From JACCZP01 sp050997195 (lineage in GTDB: Bacteria > Actinomycetota > Thermoleophilia > Solirubrobacterales > Thermoleophilaceae), in the NCBI GenBank assembly GCA_050997195.1, contig JBPCRE010000009.1, forward strand, positions 1 to 10,906: a DNA stretch of 10,906 nt. The letters run 5' to 3'. A model generated the notes under the pieces. It had not been told where the DNA came from and did not search any database. It saw nothing but the letters and a program-made list of their open reading frames with translations. How positions within the stretch are numbered: position 1 is the first letter of the stretch; every line of letters starts with the position of its first letter. Both the position numbers and the translations under genes were made by a program. Shown here piece after piece: positions 1 to 6,743 of the stretch.

Positions 1-17
1 GGCTCGAGCACGGCGGG

Positions 18-3000
18 CTACCTCAGTCCCGCCACGCGCGGATCGCGGGCGAGCTTCGCGAGAGTGGCATCGCGCGGATTGAGCGCGGCGGCGCGACCGT
101 AGTCGCTTCGCGCCTGGCGAAGGTCGCCGCGACGCACGGCGATGTCGCCGAGGAGCGCCGGCGGCACGAAGTCGTGCGGCTCGAGCGCCGCGGCCGCGCT
201 CAGCGTGGCCCGCGCCGCGGCGTACTCGTCGGCCTGCGCCAGGGCCGCGGCGCGCAGGTAGTGAGCGGGCAGGGACTCATCGTTGAGGGAGAGCGACGCC
301 TCGGACTCCGCGAGCGCACGCGCGGGGTCACCGGCGGCCAGTGCCGCGCGCCCCTGCTCGAGGTTGCGCTCGGCCAGCGTGGAGCGTCCGAGCTGCACGG
401 CGGCGAACACCACAAGCAGCGCCGAAGCGATCACCACGGTGCGCCGTATGCCGGCGCGCTGAGGACCGCTCCGCCGGCGCACCCACGGGGCGAGCAGCAC
501 CGCGGCCCCGCACAGGGCGATGCCCGTGAGCCCGGGGATGAGATGGAGCCAGTCCACGCTCGTGTGCACGAGCCAGGCGATGAACATCCCGCCGCCGGCC
601 ACGGCCATACCGGCGTCGGTGGTGCTCTCCCGGGCGGCCCAGGCTCGACGGACGAAACCGGCGAGCACTCCGCCGACGAAGAGGGCGAGCGCGAGTCCAC
701 CCACCAGTCCGAGCTCCCCGAGTGCCTGCAGCTCGATCGAGTGCGCCTGGCGCACGTCCTCGGTGATCCGGCGCTCAGCGAAGTAGGTGCGGTCGAAGTT
801 ACCGGCGCCGACCCCCTTCAGCGGCTCGGTGCGGAACTGGTTGATCGCCACCCGCCAGTACTCGTAGCGGTTGCCGCCGGCGGAGGCGAAGCGAGGGCCC
901 GCCGTCCCCGCGCCCGACGGCCCGAGGCTCGTGAAGCTCTCGATCTGCCGCGACATCTGGCTCACGGGATCGTCTATGACTCGGGTGAGGGTCACGGCCC
1001 CCACGCCGGCGAGGGCCACGAGGCCCACTGTCGAGGCGAAGGCGAGCATCTTCCCTCCCTTTCCCGCGTCCGCTTCATCGGCAACCCCCCGGGCGAGGGC
1101 GTGCAGCACGCCCCAGACCACGCCCACGAGCGCGGCCACCGCGACTACCCGCAGGGCCACCTCCGCGAGAACGGCGGACGAGGGCACACCTCCGAACGTC
1201 GAAGCGCCCAAGTACATGCCGAGGAGATCGCGGGCGAGCAACGCCACGCCGGCGGCTACGGCCACCAAGACCCACGCCCGCCGCCTGCGTCCGCGCACCA
1301 GAACCAGCAGCACGAGCGCCGAGACCACGAGCGCGGGGACCACCGCCCGCGACTGGCACAGCACGATCAGCGCGGCCAGCACGACGGCACCGGCCACGCT
1401 CGCGCCGGAGAGGAGCGAGCTGCGCGCTCGTTCGGCCAGGGCCACCAGCGGCCAGAGGCCGAGCACCAGGTAGGCCGCCTGACCGTTGATGTAGCCGAGC
1501 GGACCGTTCAGCCGCGGGCCGAGGAAGAGGGATGGTCCCTCGCCCGAGGCCATGGTGCCGAGCTGGTAGAGGCCGAGGGCGAGCACCAGCGCCGTGGCGC
1601 ACCCGAGCAGCAGCTTGCCTAGGGCCTCGTTACGGAGCAGAAGCACGAGGATGGCGAGTAGAGCCGCATAGAGCATCCAGCGGTTGGCCGAGGTGAGCGC
1701 CTGGTCGGCCGACTCGGCCCAGGTGGTGGACAGCAACGACCACGCCCAGAGACCGACAAGGCCGCCGAGCGACACCAGCGCCGCGGGGCGGGGCACGGCC
1801 GGGCGGGCTACGACCAGCCCGAACAGCACGGCGAGCAGGAGCAGCGCGATCGGCCCCCACGCCGAGAGGTCGTAGAAGCCGTAGAGGAAGGGACTGAGGC
1901 CGAGGGCGAGGGCCGTGAGCGCAATGAGCATCCCCTCCAGTGAGCGGATGCCCTCGGCGGGAGGCGTCGGCGTGGGCGAGGCCGCGGCCGGCTCGGGCGA
2001 GGGCTCGAAGCCGGTGGGACCGGAGGCGGTGCGGGGTGAAGGCATGGGTGGGAGCGCGGCGGGGGTGGCGGCCGCGGGGGGGCCATCTGAGCCCCCTGAC
2101 ATCGGTGAGGCGGCAAGGAAGGACGGCGCACCCACCGTGGCCGGAACCCTCGTGGGCGCCCACGTATCGCCCTCGAGCAGCATCACGGCCCCGGCCGTCG
2201 CCACGAGGATGATGCACCAGGCGATCACGGTCGAGAGGTCTCCGAGCTGGGTCACCGCCAGGGCCGCCATGCACAGCACGAACTGGGTCGCTGCGAGCGT
2301 GGCCGCCACCGCGCGAGCGGAGGGAAGCCTCGAGCGCAGCCGGTGGGTGAGGTGGTCGCGCCCGCCCTGGAGACAGGACATCCCGGCCCGGCGGCGGGAC
2401 ACGAGCACGAGCGTGGTGTCGAGGATGGGAAGGCCGGCCAGCAGCACCCCGGCCAGCAGGTGATGCCAGCCGAGCTCGCCGCCCATTGGCAGTGCCATGA
2501 TCACGGCGGCCACCACGAAGCCGATCGGCATCGAGCCGCCGTCCCCCAGGAAGATGCGCGACGGGGCGGCGAGGTTGTAGGGGAGAAAGCCTACGAGCGC
2601 GCCGCACAGCGCGACGGCGAGCACGGCCAGGAGCACGTCGCCGAGCACGAGAGCGAGCACGGCCGCGCCCAGGGCGGAGAGCGCCGCGATCGTGCTCGTG
2701 GCGCCGTCCATGTTGTCCATGAGGTTGAAGGCGTTCACCAGCCCGACCACCCACAGCGCGGTGAGCAGGAAGTTCGCCACCTCGCTCGGAAAGACCGACC
2801 AGCCGAGCCCGGCACCGAAGAGCACGGCCGCGGCGGCCACCTCCATGGCCACTCGTAGCTGCGGGAGCACGGTGAAGCGATCGTCCAGCGTGCCGACCAG
2901 CCACATCGCGAGCGCGCACCCCGCGATCGGCGCGAGCCGCGTGGCGCCGCCGCCGAGCGAGAGGGCGCCGAGAAGGAACGCGGAGAGCACCGCCGCGCCG

Positions 3001-3155
3001 CCCAGATACGGGGTGGGGCTTCCGTGGCCCTTGTACCCCACGGGACGGTCGTAGAAGCCGACCCGCCGAGCCACGCGAATGGCGACCGGTGTGGCCGCCA
3101 ATGCGGCGATCAGGGCAAGGACAAAAGCGCCGAGGACCCTCGTCTCATCCGGCAA
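18..3155 (-). CDS. Fusion: WecA/TagO-like sugar-1-phosphate transferase + O-antigen ligase/Wzy-like domain + TPR tail
   Basis: A 1045-residue polytopic membrane protein with three parts. Residues 1-330 match the MraY/WecA/TagO family, which moves a sugar-1-phosphate from a UDP-sugar to polyprenyl phosphate on the cytoplasmic face. Visible motifs are KGHGSPTPYLGG (42-53), the Asp pair in GTLDDR (88-93), NLMDNMDG (144-151), FLGDGGSMPIGF (202-213) and the His motif DHLTHRL (267-273), so the catalytic set looks complete. Residues about 335-405 form a Pro/Ala/Ser-rich linker. Residues about 408-890 are a second multi-span domain of the O-antigen ligase/Wzy_C type, with GPLGYINGQAA (551-561), CQSRA (600-604), a large external loop with GNRYEYWR (761-768), and AHSIELQALGELG (804-816) carrying the likely key His. 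Residues about 925-1035 are helical TPR-like repeats. Start is TTG at 3155, overlapping the epimerase stop by 11 bases; the Shine-Dalgarno match (GGGGGAA, 10 bases upstream) is weak, but the first membrane span begins at residue 7. Each domain is close to normal free-standing length. Whether the second domain is a ligase or a polymerase cannot be decided from sequence. Confidence 0.9.
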   Translation of the reverse strand: MPDETRVLGAFVLALIAALAATPVAIRVARRVGFYDRPVGYKGHGSPTPYLGGAAVLSAFLLGALSLGGGATRLAPIAGCALAMWLVGTLDDRFTVLPQLRVAMEVAAAAVLFGAGLGWSVFPSEVANFLLTALWVVGLVNAFNLMDNMDGATSTIAALSALGAAVLALVLGDVLLAVLAVALCGALVGFLPYNLAAPSRIFLGDGGSMPIGFVVAAVIMALPMGGELGWHHLLAGVLLAGLPILDTTLVLVSRRRAGMSCLQGGRDHLTHRLRSRLPSARAVAATLAATQFVLCMAALAVTQLGDLSTVIAWCIILVATAGAVMLLEGDTWAPTRVPATVGAPSFLAASPMSGGSDGPPAAATPAALPPMPSPRTASGPTGFEPSPEPAAASPTPTPPAEGIRSLEGMLIALTALALGLSPFLYGFYDLSAWGPIALLLLAVLFGLVVARPAVPRPAALVSLGGLVGLWAWSLLSTTWAESADQALTSANRWMLYAALLAILVLLLRNEALGKLLLGCATALVLALGLYQLGTMASGEGPSLFLGPRLNGPLGYINGQAAYLVLGLWPLVALAERARSSLLSGASVAGAVVLAALIVLCQSRAVVPALVVSALVLLVLVRGRRRRAWVLVAVAAGVALLARDLLGMYLGASTFGGVPSSAVLAEVALRVVAVAALVGVVWGVLHALARGVADEADAGKGGKMLAFASTVGLVALAGVGAVTLTRVIDDPVSQMSRQIESFTSLGPSGAGTAGPRFASAGGNRYEYWRVAINQFRTEPLKGVGAGNFDRTYFAERRITEDVRQAHSIELQALGELGLVGGLALALFVGGVLAGFVRRAWAARESTTDAGMAVAGGGMFIAWLVHTSVDWLHLIPGLTGIALCGAAVLLAPWVRRRSGPQRAGIRRTVVIASALLVVFAAVQLGRSTLAERNLEQGRAALAAGDPARALAESEASLSLNDESLPAHYLRAAALAQADEYAAARATLSAAAALEPHDFVPPALLGDIAVRRGDLRQARSDYGRAAALNPRDATLAKLARDPRVAGLR

Positions 3156-4143
3156 GCCGCAGGTTCCCCCGGGGGCGCGCCTTGGCGCTCCGCTCGAAGG
3201 CGATCACGTCATCGATGGTCTCGTCCAGCGTCCGGCTCGGCTGCCACCCGGTGAGGCTCTCGATCGCAGAGGTGTCCGGCTTACGGCGGCCGAGCTCCTC
3301 GAAGCCCGCGTCGTAGGCCTCATCGAACGGGACGAGATTGACCGCAGAATCGCACCCCGTCCGCTCGCGAACCCTGCGCGCGAGCTCGATGATCGGGACC
3401 TCGAAGGTGGACCCCACGTTGTAGGCATTGCCCACAGCCTCCTCGGACTCGCTGAGAAGCACGAGAGCGTGAACGGTGTCGAGCACGTGCACGAAGCACC
3501 GCGACTGCGTGCCGTTACCGAAGACGGTGAGCGGCTCGCCATCGAGGGCCTGGCGCACGAAGCGTGGAAGCACCATCCCGTAGGCCCCCGACTGGCGCGG
3601 CCCTACGGTGTTGAACAGTCGAACCACCACCATTCGCGCGCCCTGCTCGCGGACGTAGCCGTGCACGAGGGCCTCAGCGAAGGATTTGGCGATCGCGTAG
3701 CCCCAGCGCGCCTTCATGGGTGAGCCGAGGATCCGGTCCGAACCCTCCTCGAGGGCACCCTCGGAGTTCTTCCCGTAGACCTCTGAGGTGGAGGTGAAGA
3801 GCAACCAGCGCTTGTGCCGCGCCGCCGCCGAGATCACCGTGTCCGCGCCCCGCACGTTGCTCGTAAGCGTGTCGAGCGGCCTCTGCACCACGAGCTGCAC
3901 GCCCACCGCCGAGGCCAGGTGCATGCAGGCGTCCACCGAACGCATGCACTCGTCCACCAGCTCGGCGTCGAGGGTTGACCCCTCGACGAACTCGACGAGG
4001 TCGGACCTCACGACGTGCTCGAGGTTCTCTCGGCGTCCGGTGCTCAAGTCGTCCAGCACCAAGACGCTGTCCCCCCGGGTGGTGAGGGCATCGACAAGGT
4101 GCGAGCCGATGAAGCCCGCTCCTCCGGTGATGAGGTATCTCAA
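3145..4143 (-). CDS. NAD-dependent sugar-nucleotide epimerase/dehydratase (extended SDR)
   Basis: A 332-residue cytoplasmic enzyme of the extended short-chain dehydrogenase/reductase family (GalE/RmlB/UDP-glucuronate decarboxylase relatives), full length for the family. The N-terminal Rossmann motif is TGGAGFIGSH (6-15), followed by the acidic end of beta-2 (LVLDDLSTGRREN, 28-40), which favours NAD. The active site is visible as TSTSE (117-121) and Y149-x3-K153. Substrate-side motifs include RLFNTVGPRQ (175-184), RCFVHVLDTV (215-224) and GNAYNVGS (238-245). The usual R-D-F in the RxFxHVxD motif reads R-C-F here. It probably makes or interconverts a UDP-sugar for the polysaccharide; the exact substrate (glucose, GlcNAc or glucuronate type) cannot be read from sequence. 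Start is TTG at 4143 with GAGGGG seven bases upstream, placing the GxxGxxG motif at the normal distance from the N-terminus. It is the first gene of the leftward block and overlaps the fusion gene. Confidence 0.92.
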   Translation of the reverse strand: MRYLITGGAGFIGSHLVDALTTRGDSVLVLDDLSTGRRENLEHVVRSDLVEFVEGSTLDAELVDECMRSVDACMHLASAVGVQLVVQRPLDTLTSNVRGADTVISAAARHKRWLLFTSTSEVYGKNSEGALEEGSDRILGSPMKARWGYAIAKSFAEALVHGYVREQGARMVVVRLFNTVGPRQSGAYGMVLPRFVRQALDGEPLTVFGNGTQSRCFVHVLDTVHALVLLSESEEAVGNAYNVGSTFEVPIIELARRVRERTGCDSAVNLVPFDEAYDAGFEELGRRKPDTSAIESLTGWQPSRTLDETIDDVIAFERSAKARPRGNLRLAG

Positions 4144-4150
4144 GTTGGGG

Positions 4151-4156
4151 CCCCTC
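4151..4156 (-). promoter_or_regulatory. Ribosome binding site for the TTG-started epimerase
   Basis: On the minus strand GAGGGG lies seven bases before the TTG at 4143-4141. It supports TTG as the true start, since no ATG or GTG gives a better placed N-terminal Rossmann motif. Confidence 0.6.
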
Positions 4157-4395
4157 GGAACCAGCGGACGCGGGGGCTAAGGAAAGCCACGGAGCCTGCC
4201 TCCCCGCTGTCCGCTTCTCACCCTTCGGCCTGGAGGTTAGAGATAATTTCATAGTCTCGTAGTCCCGCGCCCGTAGCCATGTTTGCTCAGTACGCTCGGC
4301 CGCCCTTCTAAGTGGGGTCCGTTGTTCGCCTTTGCGGGCGGGTACGGCGGCGCCAACGAGCCAGGAGAGATCGACCGGTGAGAGGACAAGCGATG

Positions 4396-4400
4396 AAAGG
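4396..4400 (+). promoter_or_regulatory. Ribosome binding site for the first glycosyltransferase
   Basis: AAAGG lies five bases before the GTG at 4406 and supports that codon over the in-frame GTG at 4412. Confidence 0.5.
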
Positions 4401-4405
4401 CGCCG

Positions 4406-5635
4406 GTGGCTGTGCTTGACTCTCGGATCCGAGTCCTCCGGGTCATCGCTCGGATGAATGTCGGCGGGCCGGCGTATCATGTAAGCCTCCTGAGCGGGCT
4501 GCTGAAGCCGGCCCGATACCGGACACGTCTGATTGCGGGACGGGTGGGTGTCGGCGAGGCAAGTTTCGACGAAGTCGCACACCGGTACGGTGCCGAGCTC
4601 CGTTTGGTGCCAGCACTTGGCCCCGCAATCAGTCCCTTCAAAGACCTCGCTGCCCTGCTCGCGCTGGTCGGTGAGGTCCACCGGTTCCGTCCCGACATCG
4701 TTCACACCCACACGGCCAAGGCGGGTCTGCTCGGGCGGGCGGCAGCGGTGATCGCCGGACACCCTCGCCCTATTATCGTGCACACCTACCACGGCCACGT
4801 GCTGGAGGGCTACTTCGGGGCCGTCGGAAACCAGATCTTCCGGGCCGCGGAGAGGCTTCTTGGGCGGGTGAGCGACCGCTTGGTGGGAGTGAGCGATGCG
4901 ACGGTCGCTGACCTCGTTCGTCTGGGAGTGGCTGCCCCTGAGCGCTTTACCGTCGTCCCGTTGGGCTTGGACCTCGACCGGTTCCTGGCGGTGGAGAGGA
5001 CGGAGGGCCAGTACGTCCGTGATGCCCTTGAGGCGACTCCCAGCGACTTCCTCGCTGTCATCGCCGGGCGGCTTGTGCCCATAAAACGCATTGACGTAGC
5101 CCTCCGCGCTATGGCTCGCGTTCGACGGGATGGAGTGCCGGCCATGCTCGCTGTGGTGGGCGACGGCGAACTGCGCCATGATCTCACCGGGCTGGCCGAC
5201 AGGCTCGGCTTGACCGATGTCGTCCGCTTTCTGGGATACCGGTCGGACATGCCCGAGATCATGGCGGCATCCGATGTAGCTCTCCTCACCTCGGACAACG
5301 AAGGCACGCCGGTGTCCCTCATCGAAGCGGCGGCCGCCGCTCGCCCCGCCGTGGCTACGGCAGTGGGGGGGGTCTCCGAGGTGGTTGCTCCCGACACCGG
5401 AGAGCTTGCGCCGGCGGGCGACCACGCCGGCTTGGCCGCTGGTCTCGAGCGACTTGCCAACGACCCCGATCTTCGACGAGAGCGCGGTGCGCGCGCACGC
5501 CAGCACGTCCGCTCCCGGTACTCGGCCGAGCGGCTCTTGACCGACATCGACAACCTCTACGACGAGCTCATGAGCGAGGCCGCGGTCTCGCGCCGTCACC
5601 GGGCGGCGTTGCCACGGCCTCCTTCGTCGGGCTAA
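4406..5635 (+). CDS. GT4-family glycosyltransferase (GT-B fold)
   Basis: A 409-residue cytoplasmic or membrane-associated retaining glycosyltransferase, close in layout to EPS/O-antigen GT4 enzymes. The N-terminal acceptor domain starts with a glycine loop, NVGGPAYHV (18-26), and carries HTHTAKAGLLGR (100-111) and YHGHV (128-132). The C-terminal donor domain has GRLVPIKRID (221-230) with the Arg and Lys that hold the donor phosphates, VVGDGELR (250-257), and the E-x7-E element, E299 to E307, in NEGTPVSLIEA. It would add a sugar from a nucleotide donor to the lipid-linked intermediate; donor and linkage are not predictable. It starts at GTG 4406 and is the first gene of the rightward block. 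The next gene begins 13 bases after its stop. The last 20 or so residues are Arg/Pro-rich and look like a disordered tail. Confidence 0.93.
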   Translation: MAVLDSRIRVLRVIARMNVGGPAYHVSLLSGLLKPARYRTRLIAGRVGVGEASFDEVAHRYGAELRLVPALGPAISPFKDLAALLALVGEVHRFRPDIVHTHTAKAGLLGRAAAVIAGHPRPIIVHTYHGHVLEGYFGAVGNQIFRAAERLLGRVSDRLVGVSDATVADLVRLGVAAPERFTVVPLGLDLDRFLAVERTEGQYVRDALEATPSDFLAVIAGRLVPIKRIDVALRAMARVRRDGVPAMLAVVGDGELRHDLTGLADRLGLTDVVRFLGYRSDMPEIMAASDVALLTSDNEGTPVSLIEAAAAARPAVATAVGGVSEVVAPDTGELAPAGDHAGLAAGLERLANDPDLRRERGARARQHVRSRYSAERLLTDIDNLYDELMSEAAVSRRHRAALPRPPSSG

Positions 5636-5648
5636 GGCAGGCACTCGA

Positions 5649-6743
5649 GTGGACCCGATCACTCGAGAGCTGCGGGTCCTCGCTCTCGGAGCGGGTGGCC
5701 CGAAGGCACCCTCGTTTCGCGTTAGAACGGCTGTTCCGGCTGCGGCTCTGGCGAGGCATGGCGTGGCCATCGAACCGTGCCCTCTCTTCTCTGACCGGGA
5801 GCAGGTTGACTTCCGCCGCTCGGGGGCCCTACAAAAGCTCGCGATCGCGTGGAATGCGCGCGCGCGCATGCTCTCACGTTTGCAGGAGCTTGACGAGACG
5901 ACGTCCGCCGTGCTGGTGCAACGTCAGGCCGATCTGTTTCCCACTACGAGACTCGAGCGCTGTGCCGCGAGCGGCCGAAGGCTCATCTACGACGTCGACG
6001 ATGCCGTGTGGCTCGACACGGGCAGTCCGGGCGCTCACCCTCTCGCCTTCCTTAAAGGGACCAGCCGGAAGGCAGCGTGGCTCGCCTCGAGAGCGGACCA
6101 GGTCATCGCCGGTAATGACATGCTCGCTGAGTGGCTTTCGCGCCATTCGGATGAGGTGGTCGTGGTGCCCTCCCTTGTCGATCCGGAGCACACTCCGATG
6201 CGGCGCCACTCCGAGCGCGGGAAAGTCGTCCTCGGATGGATCGGATCGAGTACGACGGCTCCCTTCCTCGAGCGTCTGCGCCGCCCCCTCGAGCGCTTGG
6301 TGCCCGCCCTGGCGGAGCGGGACGTCGTGCTGCGGGTGGTCGGTGGCCGCGCGCCCGACATCGCTGGCGTGAGAGTTCGAGCGCAACCATGGAGCGAGGA
6401 CACCGAGCTCGAGTGCCTGGAGGACATGGACATCGGGCTCATGCCCCTCCCCGACCTGCCGTTTACGAGAGGCAAGTGTGCGTACAAGGCACTGCAGTAC
6501 ATGGCGGCAGGAGTGCCCGTCGTGACCGACGACGTGGGCATAACGGCGCAGGTCGTCGGCCAAGGCTCCGCGGGCCTCGTGGCGACCGGAGACGACGAGT
6601 GGCTCGACGCCCTGCTGTCACTTGCAGAAAATGCGAGACTCCGCGCCCGGATCGGAAAGGCGGGACGGGCCCGCGCAGACGCGGAGTACTCGGTTCAGCG
6701 GTGGTCACCGGTACTCGCCAGAGCGCTAAGGGGAACGGGCTGA
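5649..6743 (+). CDS. Glycosyltransferase, GT-B fold (GT4/GT1-like)
   Basis: A 364-residue putative glycosyltransferase of a more divergent GT-B type. The N-terminal half has RVRTAVPAAALARHG (24-38), typical of proteins that read the acceptor, and the YDVDDAVW motif (114-121) often seen in this subgroup. The C-terminal half has LGWIGSSTTAPFL (195-207), DIGLMPLPD (261-269) and KCAYKALQYMAAGVPVV (276-292). The last replaces the acidic residue of a canonical E-x7-E helix with Gln (ALQYM), which is common in this subgroup. It probably adds the next sugar to the repeat unit. Start is GTG 5649 with AAGGCAGG seven bases upstream. Its TGA stop overlaps the next gene's ATG (TGATG, 6741-6745), implying translational coupling. 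The specific donor is unknown. Confidence 0.88.
   Translation: MDPITRELRVLALGAGGPKAPSFRVRTAVPAAALARHGVAIEPCPLFSDREQVDFRRSGALQKLAIAWNARARMLSRLQELDETTSAVLVQRQADLFPTTRLERCAASGRRLIYDVDDAVWLDTGSPGAHPLAFLKGTSRKAAWLASRADQVIAGNDMLAEWLSRHSDEVVVVPSLVDPEHTPMRRHSERGKVVLGWIGSSTTAPFLERLRRPLERLVPALAERDVVLRVVGGRAPDIAGVRVRAQPWSEDTELECLEDMDIGLMPLPDLPFTRGKCAYKALQYMAAGVPVVTDDVGITAQVVGQGSAGLVATGDDEWLDALLSLAENARLRARIGKAGRARADAEYSVQRWSPVLARALRGTG
6728..6733 (+). promoter_or_regulatory. Ribosome binding site fixing the amidotransferase start
   Basis: AAGGGG lies nine bases before ATG 6743. With the invariant Met-Cys-Gly N-terminus it fixes the start at 6743; the same frame is open back to 6236 but that extension overlaps the upstream glycosyltransferase. 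Confidence 0.65.

Larger units (their letters stand above)
4144..4405. other. Divergent intergenic region, probable promoters both ways
   Basis: These 262 bases separate the leftward block from the rightward block, and no convincing gene is visible in any frame. The patch at about 4235-4257 (with GATAAT at 4242-4247 and, on the opposite strand, TATGAAATTATCT) is clearly AT-richer than its surroundings and is the best candidate for sigma-70-like -10 elements. No good -35 box at the standard 16-18 base spacing was found, so promoter positions are only a guess. Both flanking genes must be transcribed from this interval or from within neighbours. Confidence 0.4.

Noticed and set aside
174..1622. 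Long open frame of 482 codons on the plus strand opposite the fusion gene
   Set aside because: It is rich in Arg, Gly, His and Glu with no recognisable domain, and lies antisense to a gene with clear membrane and catalytic motifs. Such shadow frames are expected in GC-rich DNA.
1950..2150. Linker of the fusion gene considered as a false join of two genes
   Set aside because: The frame is continuous and codes a Pro/Ala/Ser-rich spacer typical of natural interdomain linkers; no stop or good start with a ribosome site separates the halves.
4393..4419. Eight-codon frame (MKGAGGCA) overlapping the first glycosyltransferase start
   Set aside because: It could be a leader peptide, but it has no regulatory codon run or attenuator-like hairpins and its AAAGG is better read as the ribosome site of the GTG at 4406.
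3674..5869. Long open frame of 731 codons on the minus strand across the divergent region
   Set aside because: It runs antisense to two well-supported genes and across the intergenic region, with low-complexity composition and no motif; a composition artefact.
6236..6742. N-terminal extension of the amidotransferase frame
   Set aside because: The translation is Arg/Gly-rich noise over the preceding glycosyltransferase; the family requires Cys directly after the initiator Met, which occurs at 6743.
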